A program made the translations under genes and the position numbers. Source: Procambarus clarkii (lineage: Eukaryota > Arthropoda > Malacostraca > Decapoda > Cambaridae). Taken from it: 64,000 nucleotides of DNA. This document shows positions 1 to 8,826 of this stretch, piece by piece; positions within the stretch are counted from its first letter, which is position 1; the number at the start of each line of letters is the position of its first letter. The stretch is from NCBI RefSeq assembly GCF_040958095.1, contig NC_091156.1, positions 23,801,729 through 23,865,728 on the forward strand. The letters are read 5' to 3'. Under the pieces are notes generated by a model. It was not told the origin of the DNA and made no database searches. It saw only the letters and a program-made list of their open reading frames with translations.

Positions 1-140
1 CGTCCGGTGTCGGACTTTTTGCTTTTCTGGGGGTCCCAGGGTGGGTCTTCCTGGAAGGGTCATGCCACGGCTCCGGGTTTCTCTCGTCGTGGTAGGCCAC
101 TTATGTCAGATTCGTGTTCGGCTCCTGCTTCGGACCCGTT
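1..140 (+). mobile_element. DIRS copy A, upstream piece (fossil)
   Basis: GC-rich DNA that resumes at 6299 after the Gypsy insertion; the two pieces join at a duplicated CCGTT (136-140 and 6294-6298). It resembles the stretch just upstream of the reverse transcriptase in DIRS copy D (about 16.85-17.05 kb). The element starts before the window. Broken fossil. Confidence 0.7.
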
Positions 141-926
141 TGTTACCTATCGTTCGTTATGGCTCGTGACCCTACAACAGCCAAGCTTTAAGTCTAGGGT
201 TACTACAACTGCTGTTGTTTAAAGCGGGGCACCAGTATAACCCCATGAATGATAACAGGCACAGAATTAAAAGTATATCTCCCTTAGGACTGAAGAAATA
301 TACGTATGCATTTTAATATATATATATATTTCATATACATCTCAATATTGTATATATGAACAGTGGGTCACTATTAAAGCAAACATCAAATATTGTCTCC
401 CAGAATAAAGATCTACTACATGACACAACAACAAGTAAACAGACTTATCTCCCACATGTTACTTCTCCTGGTCCCGTATCAGCTACTGAACTCTCGCTCC
501 GTCGCCACCCACAATTCTCTCCTGTCTGCCTCATCCCAGGATGAGGGATGGAAACTAAGGACTTTTTAGTATTTAAAACTAATTGAACAACCACTTGTTC
601 TCAAAACACACAAGAATGCAAATTACAGATAATAGTTACTTACAAAATATATAAGTACAATGCCACCTGTTTAATTGCAGAAAATAAACAATTATATAAA
701 CTAAATAAAAGTGACATCTGGAACTCCCAACTGAACAGGTCCAGCTTCCCGAATTTAACAGGTATTAGACGTGTGCAAAGCAACCGCGCTCCTGTCTCCA
801 CTGACGCTGCCACACCACACGATAATTTACAAAAACACAATGTGTGTACATATACAGGCAATGATATAATGGAACAAAACAAGTTATTTTAAATTTATAT
901 ACGTATTCTGCTAGGAGTACGTAACA
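141..926 (-). repeat. 3' LTR of Gypsy-type element
   Basis: Nearly identical to 5506-6293, including a short (TA)n tract. TG...CA ends with a TGTTAC/GTAACA terminal inverted repeat. The left TSD CCGTT is at 136-140. Confidence 0.9.
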
Positions 927-940
927 CTTCCACCTCCAAG
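927..940 (-). other. Polypurine tract
   Basis: On the minus strand this reads as a purine-rich run (TTGGAGGTGGAAG) directly against the 3' LTR, where plus-strand priming is expected in LTR retrotransposons. Position and composition are the only evidence. Confidence 0.55.
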
Positions 941-978
941 AAAAAAAATGCAATTGATTGAAGATCAATGGCATTTTT

Positions 979-1857
979 TCAAAGTAAAATGTATGACACT
1001 TGATTTATGGTATTAATTACACCAAACATGTAAAAGTAATAAGAACACATCTCTGGACAAAAATTAAAACACTCCAAATATAGTCTTACAGGAAACTCAG
1101 AAATTTCAGTCTTATGACTATGTTCTACATATGTGTCACTGGAGTATGCAAATTTATCTCTCCAAGGTACTATCTCATTTATTTCACTTTGTTTCAGATC
1201 ATATTTCACACTCCTATCTACAACAGTATCATTAGTAGCATGAATAGAATTGTCAATAAAGGTAGCTGCTTTCACACAGTTATCATGGCAATTTAGCTTT
1301 TCATATGTTTCTACAATTTCTCTAAGATCAGTCCCGTATTTCCATGTGATTCCTTTTCCACATGGTGAATTTTTCCAAGACAGCCTCCATTTTCCATTTC
1401 TCCCTTTTTCTGGAGCTGAACTGCTTAATTGAAGCTGACTGGATGTTGAGTAGATTTGGGACTTCTCCTGGGTATGCTCTGACACAGACATTTGCTCTTC
1501 ATCACTCTTGATCCTCTGTGGAACACATACTCTCGCCCAATGGATACTAAAATTAGAGAAATTAGCATTAAACCTCACAATTATGCATAAGACTTTCCCA
1601 TTTATAGAACCTTCCGAAACACAAGACACCGACTTAGCAAACCTTTGACCTTCAAACCAAGAAATACAACCCAAGATAAGTGCAAAGACTACCTGATCGA
1701 ACTGACTCAGATGATCCATAAGGAACACAGAAATCAATTGCCTCATAACTCTGTCATAACGATCAGTGAAAGAAAACAGGCATATGCCTAGGCACCATAT
1801 CTCAATCATAACTCTCAAGACAAGTTCACCCTCTGATGGTGAACTTGAACACCACAC
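979..1857 (-). CDS. Unrecognised 3' ORF of the Gypsy-type element
   Basis: An open frame of 292 residues occupies the place where an env or accessory ORF sits in some LTR elements. I see a hydrophobic stretch near residues 40-65 and scattered cysteines, but no integrase, RT or envelope signature. It overlaps the end of the protease-bearing ORF by about 30 nt in another frame. It may be element-specific coding sequence or chance openness in decayed pol. Function unknown. Confidence 0.35.
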   Translation of the reverse strand: MWCSSSPSEGELVLRVMIEIWCLGICLFSFTDRYDRVMRQLISVFLMDHLSQFDQVVFALILGCISWFEGQRFAKSVSCVSEGSINGKVLCIIVRFNANFSNFSIHWARVCVPQRIKSDEEQMSVSEHTQEKSQIYSTSSQLQLSSSAPEKGRNGKWRLSWKNSPCGKGITWKYGTDLREIVETYEKLNCHDNCVKAATFIDNSIHATNDTVVDRSVKYDLKQSEINEIVPWRDKFAYSSDTYVEHSHKTEISEFPVRLYLECFNFCPEMCSYYFYMFGVINTINQVSYILL

Positions 1858-3748
1858 ACACTTTCATCAACCGTCTAGTCTTCCAAAAGACTAACATACC
1901 GAAAACTTGATAACCCTCACCATCACTTCCCAAGTGATTTACGTCTGATGACAACCAATCAACCAAGAGGTTTAAGGGTCTTAACAACTTGAAGATGCAC
2001 AGCAGATTACCTGAGAAACGCCCAAGGACAATCTGAAACCCTTCACAATGATTAACACTAGGTAGGATAACCTTATCCCCCAACTTGAAATACACACCTG
2101 GAGCCTCAAACATCTGCTCCCCAGTATGATTTAATCCTTCACCCACAATATGACTCTGAAAGTCAACACCACACTTGAGTGGAACATACACTTTCATCAC
2201 TCGTGCATCAAAATTAACTGGATCTGAATATAGAGACACTGCTCTAGCATAACTCACCACTTCCTCAGAACTGGATGCACAACCTACTTGAGTAAACTCT
2301 CTCTGCTCAACCACAAGGCTTGACAAAGATGTCCCACAGTCCATTACTTCACAAGAAAATGGCTCCTGTAGAATAAAAGTAGATTTCAACATCCTACACA
2401 CACTCTGACTCAATGTACACAATGAGAAATACTTACTCCACATAGAATAAGAATCACAACTCTGCAACTTAGATCCAAATGATACCTTACCACTCTCAAT
2501 GATTTTACCAAAATTTCCTCCCATGACTTCTGGAGCTGCTCGGAGTACTGTCTGCTCACAATCAATAATAACACTACTAAGCTGGGTCACATCCTCACAG
2601 ACAACTGCAGAGGGAGGCTTCATGGGTCTCCATCTACTCAACAGAAGCTGATCCTCTGGCTGCTTTCCCACACTCTCCAAAACTGGATCAACAGTACAGA
2701 CTGTCTCCTTGCTTCTCTCTGAAATCTTAGGGTCAGTTCTACTCAATGCACATAAATGAAGGGAATCTGAAGCGAGCGGCCAAGTAACAGGTAGTTTGAC
2801 CTCCTCCCCTATTATATCACCTTGACTAGGGTGAGGCGGGGCCTCTACAACGGACTTACTCTCGACAACTGATTCTAAACTTGGAGTGAGCGGGAATACT
2901 TCTGCCAACCCGACATCTTGTCCTAAACCATTCACTTGGCTGGAATACAGAGTCGTGGCTTTTAAGTTTCTCTCAACTCCTGGCACAACGTTCGTAGTGA
3001 GCGGGCAAGACAATGGTACATGGACATCCTTTCCCAATTTATTGGAATAAAACAGAGTCATAGTATCAGGCTTACTCTCAACAACTAAATCGGCCACACA
3101 GGAATCTGGAACAACCACATCCCACTTCTCCACTGAAGGGGTACTGGTTACTGGAACAAATGCTTGAGTAACATCAGAACTGACAACTGGATTTATATTA
3201 GTACTGACATCAGCACAGGTAGAATGGACAAAACCATCTTCTACAACAGGTTCATTCATAGAACTAACTTCAGCACAGGCAGAATAAACAGGGTCTGCAA
3301 CTGGCTGTTTACACAAACGGGGATCAATCTCACCCACAACATGATTTATGGCCACATCATTACCCAATATAACATCCACACCTGGGATGGGCAACTGTGT
3401 ACTAACACCCACAGTGCATAAACTTGGTGTAATGGTGGATCTGAAATTAATGTCTATTAGAGGTACAGTTTTACATCCTGCAACACTCTGAAGAACAACA
3501 AACTTTCCAGTATCTCTCTTTTCAACATCAGAAAGAATACTGGATGAAATTATGGTTTGGGAAGCACCTGTATCACGAAGAATAACCACTGGCTTCCACT
3601 TCCCATTAATACACAAAACTTCACCTGAAGACATATATGGTGAATACTGTTTCACCCAATTGGGGTTTACAGTTACATGTTTATTAGTAAGTTTATTTTG
3701 CACACCTCTGCAATAAATGAGACCAGTTGGTCGTAACTCAGGGTGCAA
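1826..3748 (-). CDS. Protease-bearing ORF of the Gypsy-type element
   Basis: A 640-residue frame. Near residues 55-65 it carries an aspartic-protease core (RDTGASQTII) followed by the usual hydrophobic flap/strand region and ILGND near residue 128, so it should cleave the element's polyprotein. The remaining roughly 480 residues are rich in Val/Ser/Pro and match no pol domain I know. A short GVYFKLGDKVILPS stretch near residue 550 vaguely recalls the chromatin-side tail of Gypsy integrases, which is weak evidence. A CCHC-like zinc knuckle is encoded between this ORF and gag. Confidence 0.7.
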   Translation of the reverse strand: MHPELRPTGLIYCRGVQNKLTNKHVTVNPNWVKQYSPYMSSGEVLCINGKWKPVVILRDTGASQTIISSSILSDVEKRDTGKFVVLQSVAGCKTVPLIDINFRSTITPSLCTVGVSTQLPIPGVDVILGNDVAINHVVGEIDPRLCKQPVADPVYSACAEVSSMNEPVVEDGFVHSTCADVSTNINPVVSSDVTQAFVPVTSTPSVEKWDVVVPDSCVADLVVESKPDTMTLFYSNKLGKDVHVPLSCPLTTNVVPGVERNLKATTLYSSQVNGLGQDVGLAEVFPLTPSLESVVESKSVVEAPPHPSQGDIIGEEVKLPVTWPLASDSLHLCALSRTDPKISERSKETVCTVDPVLESVGKQPEDQLLLSRWRPMKPPSAVVCEDVTQLSSVIIDCEQTVLRAAPEVMGGNFGKIIESGKVSFGSKLQSCDSYSMWSKYFSLCTLSQSVCRMLKSTFILQEPFSCEVMDCGTSLSSLVVEQREFTQVGCASSSEEVVSYARAVSLYSDPVNFDARVMKVYVPLKCGVDFQSHIVGEGLNHTGEQMFEAPGVYFKLGDKVILPSVNHCEGFQIVLGRFSGNLLCIFKLLRPLNLLVDWLSSDVNHLGSDGEGYQVFGMLVFWKTRRLMKVCVVFKFTIRG

Positions 3749-3801
3749 TATAAAACATGAATTAATTCCATGGCCTTTTCTCTTACAATGGGAACAGGAC
3801 C

Positions 3802-5142
3802 TTACACGGACACACTGGTAGAACCAACTGTAGGTTTAGAAATAACCTTATTATTATTTGACATTCCTGACAATGAAGTAGCTGGGTTAGGTTTTGTAAG
3901 AGAAGAGCTCATGGGAGTAACTGGAGCACTAGGACGGGATGGATTCTGATAAGGAGTTCGGTGAGCATTATAATTTACTCTACGACTAGACTTAGGTGAA
4001 GTGGAAGTAAACTGGGCCTTAGTCAACAACTCATGCTCATCCGCGAGCTTTGACAGCTCATAAATGTCTGTTACATTCTTTTGTTCTGCCATAAAAGTAG
4101 ACAACTGGTCTGGGAGACATGACAATACTTCTTCCATTATAAGAAGATTCTTTAGAGCATCAAAGTCAGTGACTGAAAGTGACTTTAACCATCTGTTGCA
4201 AAAATTCGTCTTCTGACGAGTAAAATCTGCTATTGTCTGATCACTTATCCTCCTTAGGTTCTTAAACTTTTGCCTGTGTGCCTCTGGATTTATTTGATAT
4301 GCATTTAAGATGCTTTTCTTTACAAATTCGTAATCAAAGCTATGAGCGTCAGGTAGGGATGTAAAAACCTCCTGACTACGCCCCTTAAATTGAGACTGCA
4401 TAATGGCTACCCACTGATCCCTTGGCCAGTTCATACTGATGGCAATTTTATAAAAATGGGCAAAGAAAACCTCAGGATCCTCCTCATTGAACTTGGGTAA
4501 CTCTATATACTTATGCGTCCTGATGGGATTATTATCACTACTTGTCGAAACATTACTATTATTTCCATGCCCAGCTGCCATACGCTGTAATTCAAGCCTG
4601 AAGTTAGTGTCAGCCATTTGTTGTTGAATCTCTAATTGCCTAGTTTGTTCCTCGGCTTGTTGCTTCTTTGTGGCTTCTAGTTGCAACTGTGCCATAACCT
4701 CTAAACGTCTAGTCTCAAGCTCCCTCTGCTGAGCTTCAGCCTCTAACTTTTTCTGTTGCTGTTGAGCTTCAATCTCTCTTTGACGAGCTTCAGCCTCTAA
4801 TATTTTCTGTTCTTTTTGAGCTTCAAGTTCTAATATTCTCTGTTCTTTTTGAGCATCAAGCTTAGCATATGCTATTTGCGCTTCTAACTCAAGACGCTTT
4901 AACGTCATCTGATCACTCGACTCCTCTCTTAACTCCTCTAGAATTTCTTCCTCTAACTCTCCATTCTCAACAAAATGTGTCACAATGACTTTCAATATTT
5001 GGGTTTTAACCATTCTATTGTTGGCGGTCAAATCCAACTGATTTGCCATTTGTATTAACTCAGTCTTTTTAAGGCTCTGAATCCCTTGAAAGTCTGGGTG
5101 AGCCACCAACGCTGCAACTTTCTCCTCCATCGTTACTAACAC
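3802..5142 (-). CDS. Gag of the Gypsy-type element
   Basis: A 446-residue frame. An N-terminal SAP-like helical segment (about residues 15-50) is followed by a long Gln/Glu-rich coiled coil (about residues 85-195), then a capsid-like/SCAN-like helical domain (about residues 210-375; motifs ELPKFNEEDPEVFFAHF and the FKNLRR region) typical of Gypsy gag. A basic, Pro/Ser-rich tail leads into the zinc-knuckle stretch. Gag assembles the particle that packages element RNA in the cytoplasm. The start chosen is the first ATG, about 340 bp inside the 5' LTR. Confidence 0.85.
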   Translation of the reverse strand: MLVTMEEKVAALVAHPDFQGIQSLKKTELIQMANQLDLTANNRMVKTQILKVIVTHFVENGELEEEILEELREESSDQMTLKRLELEAQIAYAKLDAQKEQRILELEAQKEQKILEAEARQREIEAQQQQKKLEAEAQQRELETRRLEVMAQLQLEATKKQQAEEQTRQLEIQQQMADTNFRLELQRMAAGHGNNSNVSTSSDNNPIRTHKYIELPKFNEEDPEVFFAHFYKIAISMNWPRDQWVAIMQSQFKGRSQEVFTSLPDAHSFDYEFVKKSILNAYQINPEAHRQKFKNLRRISDQTIADFTRQKTNFCNRWLKSLSVTDFDALKNLLIMEEVLSCLPDQLSTFMAEQKNVTDIYELSKLADEHELLTKAQFTSTSPKSSRRVNYNAHRTPYQNPSRPSAPVTPMSSSLTKPNPATSLSGMSNNNKVISKPTVGSTSVSV

Positions 5143-5330
5143 TTGGCACTTGATTCACAACAATAATTAAAAACAATGGCACTGCACTACACTTCACTGT
5201 AAAATTGTCACCACACTGAAAATTCACTTGGCCTCACTGCACAAACAAAATATGTAGGATGACTTACCTCAAAATCGTGAAACGTTGTTACTTGACACAC
5301 AGGAAGGCTTGTTTGGCACATGGAATAGTC

Positions 5331-5420
5331 TTAAGAAACACACAGACACTTGACACACTCTAGGAAGACACACACTCACTAGGACACACACACTAGGAAG
5401 ACACTTGACACACTCTTGCT
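5331..5420. repeat. CACAC-rich degenerate tandem repeat
   Basis: Irregular repeats of CTAGGAAGACAC and ACACTTGACACACTC between the PBS and gag of the Gypsy-type element, in its 5' untranslated leader. Confidence 0.6.
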
Positions 5421-5480
5421 CCCTAGGAAGGCAAGGTTAGATTAGCACAGTTAATTAGCACAGTTAAGTAGGAACAATAT

Positions 5481-5498
5481 CTCCCGGACAGGCCCCCA
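5481..5498 (-). other. Primer-binding site, tRNA-Pro-like
   Basis: Seven bases inside the 5' LTR the minus strand reads TGGGGGCCTGTCCGGGAG. This is close to the classical tRNA-Pro primer site TGGGGGCTCGTCCGGGAT, with three differences by eye. It fixes the element's orientation. Confidence 0.75.
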
Positions 5499-5505
5499 TA
5501 ACTCT

Positions 5506-6293
5506 TGTTACCTATCGTTCGTTACGGCTCATGACCCTACAACAGCCAAGCTTTAAGTCTAGGGTTACTACAACTGCTGTTGTTTAAAGCGGGGCACCAG
5601 TATAACCCCATGAATGATAACAGGCACAGAATTAAAAGTATATCTCCCTTAGGACTGAAGAAATATACGTATGCATTTGAATATATATATATATTTCATA
5701 TACATCTCAATATTGTATATATGAACAGTGGGTCACTATTAAAGCAAACATCAAATATTGTCTCTCCCAGAATAAAGATCTACTACATGACACAACAACA
5801 AGTAAACAGACTTATCTCCCACATGTTACTTCTCCTGGTCCCGTATCAGCTACTGAACTCTCGCTCCGTCGCCACCCACAATTCTCTCCCGTCTGCCTCA
5901 TCCCAGGATGAGGGATGGAAACTAAGGACTTTTTAGTATTTAAAACTAATTGAACAACCACTTGTTCTCAAAACACACAAGAATGCAAATTACAGATAAT
6001 AGTTACTTACAAAATATATAAGTACAATGCCACCTGTTTAATTGCAGAAAATAAACAATTATATAAACTAAATAAAAGTGACATCTGGAACTCCCAACTG
6101 AACAGGTCCAGCTTCCCGAATTTAACAGGTATTAGACGTGTGCAAAGCAACCGCGCTCCTATCTCCACTGACGCTGCCAAACCATACGACAATTTACAAA
6201 AACACAATGTGTGTACATATACAGGCAATGATATAATGGAACAAAACAAGTTATTTTAAATTTATATACGTATTCTGCTAGGAGTACGTAACA
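5506..6293 (-). repeat. 5' LTR of Gypsy-type element
   Basis: Partner of 141-926, with the same TGTTAC...GTAACA ends. The right TSD CCGTT follows at 6294-6298. Transcription of the element should start in this LTR and run leftward. Confidence 0.9.
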
Positions 6294-6437
6294 CCGTTCT
6301 CCTCTGGTCGATGTGGTGTTCGCTCTGTGTGGGGTTCTGGGTCTCGTAAGGAGCGCTGGCCCTTTTGCGGTTTGCCCCATTGATGGGGCGATGGGGGGGC
6401 GGCTTGCGCTGTTTGCCCATGCCTGGTCCCACGGTTT

Positions 6438-7250
6438 GTGAGTTTTGGGTCGTGTCTGTCGGCCTGCGGTGGCGTTGGGTGGCCCCTCCCCCCTTTGGAC
6501 GGTCGGGGCTGGCAGGGCAGGTTTCTTTCCCTGCACTCTGTCAGGTCATCTTGGAGTGGGTTCGCTTGGGCGTCGTCCCTCAGGTGGGTTTCCTGTCTGT
6601 TTCCGGTCCCGAAACGGGACTGCGCGGACCTGTGGTACATTCTGGACTTGTCCCGTCTGAACCCCTTGTTTCATTGCCCCTCCTTTCGGATGACTACTCT
6701 GTCTCAGGTTCGGCTCCTCTTGGAGCCGAGCACTTGGATGGTGTCCCTGGACTTCCAGGACGCTTATTGGCATGTCCCGATTCATCTGCGGTTCAGGAAC
6801 TGGCTCGGTTTTGTTTTGGGGCATCTGAGTTACCGCTTTCGTTGTCTCCCGTTCGGGTTGAACCTGGCACCTTGCTTGTTCACGCGCCTTACGCGGGTCG
6901 TGGTAGCCCGTTTGCATCTCTTAGGTGTTCGGGTGTTGGCCTACCTCGACGACTGGCAGGTTTGGGCTCCCAGCCGGTCGGCTTGCTTGCTAGCCAGGGA
7001 TTTGGTTCTTTCCCAGCTCGCTGGGTTCGGGTTCTTGGTGAACTTGAGGAAGTTCTATCTGGTCCCCTCACAAGTTCGGACTTGGCTGGGTCTCGTTTGG
7101 GACTCTCGGACTGCCTCCTTGTCTCTCCTTCGGCTGCGGTCCCGCCTTTGTCAGTTTCTGGTGGGCCCTCGGGTCACCCGGCGGTTGCTCGAGGGGCTGT
7201 GCGGGAGCCTGAACTTCGCAATGGTTGTCTGCTCACTGGGTCGGGTTTGA
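6438..7250 (+). pseudogene. Reverse transcriptase region of DIRS A
   Basis: The longest intact RT stretch of this family on the + strand. It contains FPVPKRDCADLWYI, the palm motif SLDFQDAYWHVPIH, RCLPFGLNLAP and the catalytic LAYLDDW box. This order and the YLDD form of the active site are characteristic of DIRS/Gypsy-like RTs. Confidence 0.85.
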
Positions 7251-7789
7251 CAGGCCGACAGCCTGTCTCGCTTTGATCCCCTCTCCACGGAGTGGACGGT
7301 TGATGACGATTCCTTCCGTTGGCTTTTCCAGACATTCGGGCGCCCCGAGGTGGGCCTCTTCGAGTCAGCGTGGTCACGGCGCCTTCCCGTGTATGTGGCG
7401 CCCTTCCCCGATCGCGAGGCCATCGGGGTCGATGCCTTTCGACTGGACTGGTCGAGTTGGGGGTTCCTGTACCTCTTTCCCCCGGTTCGGCTGTTACTTT
7501 AGGTCCTGACTCGCTTGGAGACTTACCAGGGGGGAGTTGTCCTTCTGGCCCCTTGGTGGCCGGCCCAGCCTTGGTATCAGGCGCTGCTTGCCCGGTGTCC
7601 GGACCCGAGGGTTTTTTCCGCGGCTCCGCCTCTTTCAGCAGATCGGGCCGGTACGTCACGTGGCTGGTTCGATCTTCTCCTCGAGTCTTTGCGTATGGCT
7701 TTTTTGACTCGAGTCTGTCATCATCTATATGGTGATCAGGTGGCCTCTTTGTTGGTGTCCCACCTGAGGGCTTCTTCTCGGCGATAGTA

Positions 7790-8703
7790 TGAAGTTTCCT
7801 GGCGGTCCTTCTGTTTCTTTTTGCGTCTTCGTCGTGTTAGTTCGTTGTCTGTTCGGGTGGTCTTGTCCTTTCTCTCTTGGTTGTTTCAGGACCGTCATCT
7901 TATGCCTAACACTGTCGCCTCGTATCGTGCGGCGCTGGTGGAGCCGCTTCAGCTTGCCTTCAGTATCGATGTTACGTCTGCGCCATTTCGCAAGCTGTCT
8001 CATGGCTTGTTTTACCTCCGTCCTGCTCATGCGCCACCTGAGCAGTCCTGGTCTTTGGACAGAGTGCTCGCTTACCTTTCGTCTCCTTGTTTCGTTGTGG
8101 CCCCTTTGGTCCGGGATTGTTTCTCCAAGTCTCTTTTCTTGTTGGCATTAGCCTCTGGGGGTCAGGTAGGGGAGCTTCATGCTCTCCTCCGGCGCAGGGG
8201 TTTCTGCTCTTTTGGTCGTGGAGATTGTTTTGTTTGCTTGCAGCCGTCTCCTTCTTTTCTGGCAAAGAATGAGACTGCTGTGTTCCGGAGGGGTCCGTGG
8301 GTGGTTGATGTTTGGTTAGTATGGCCGGGGGGGGCATCATGTTTTGTGTCCGGATACGGCGCTTCGCCGTTATTTGCACGCCACGGCTTCTGTGTCCTGG
8401 GACGCACTTTGGGTTGATCCGATTTCCCTTCATCCCTGTTCGCGGGTTTGGGTCTCCCAGGTCGTCCGCAGGGTTATCAAGTTCAGCCAGCCTGCAGTCT
8501 GTCCCCGTGCTCATGACGTCCGTAAGTTCGCATCTCTTTCTGCCATCTTTGGGAATATGTCTTGCTCTGATATTCGGGCGTGGGGTTTTTGGCGGTCGAA
8601 CAGGATCCTGGCTGCTTGTTACCTCGTGAATGTCCCTGGGCCCTGTCGGGCCTGTGTTGCTTTGGGTCGGCGGTTGCATCCAGTTGTCTCAACTTTGAGT
8701 TGA
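7790..8703 (+). pseudogene. Tyrosine recombinase region of DIRS A
   Basis: A phage-integrase-like region with an N-terminal helical part (FQDRHLMPNTVASYRAAL), a catalytic-core stretch (ALASGGQVGELHAL) and a C-terminal HDVRKFA box followed by a CYL tyrosine region. These match the R...HxxR...Y layout of DIRS recombinases. Broken fossil. Confidence 0.8.
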
Positions 8704-8795
8704 GGAGTGAGCGACGGCCGCCTCCTGGGTAAGTCCCTCTTTTTCTGTCTGTGGGTAGTTAGCTCCGGGGAGCCGACGGGGCTCCCCCCCCCCAG

Positions 8796-8826
8796 AAAAC
8801 CAGCGTCGAATGTAAAGAAACGCCAT
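8796..8826 (+). repeat. DIRS terminal inverted-repeat core, copy A
   Basis: Begins AGAAAACCAGCGTCGAATG, preceded by a GC-rich stem (GCTCCGGGGAGC...GGGGCTCC). The same core recurs at about 11503, 12040 (inverted), 14290 (inverted), 54290 and 54830 (inverted). It is cut short where copy B begins. Confidence 0.75.

Larger units (their letters stand above)
141..6293 (-). mobile_element. Gypsy-type LTR element with gag and protease, no visible RT or integrase
   Basis: Two LTRs (141-926 and 5506-6293) begin TGTTAC and end GTAACA, and the element is flanked by a 5-bp duplication CCGTT. Gag lies on the minus strand at the right, so the right LTR is the 5' LTR. The primer-binding site is at 5481-5498 and a purine-rich tract abuts the 3' LTR at 927-940. 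The internal 4.6 kb encodes gag, a zinc-knuckle stretch (about 3740-3790), an aspartic protease, and about 2.5 kb of further coding sequence with no RT, RNase H or integrase that I recognise. By eye the LTRs differ at about a dozen positions (1-2%), so the insertion is young. It looks structurally whole at its ends but non-autonomous. Confidence 0.85.
6299..8826 (+). mobile_element. DIRS copy A, main part (fossil)
   Basis: Continuation of 1-140. In order it holds a reverse transcriptase region (about 6440-7250), an RNase H-like region (about 7250-7760), a tyrosine recombinase region (about 7790-8703) and a terminal inverted-repeat core (8796-8826). DIRS elements replicate by reverse transcription but integrate with a tyrosine recombinase instead of a DDE integrase. 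High GC compared with the flanking LTR element. Broken at several places; the right end abuts copy B. Confidence 0.85.

Noticed and set aside
979-1857. Envelope gene in the Gypsy-type element
   Set aside because: No signal peptide, furin-like site or fusion/transmembrane pattern that I can defend.
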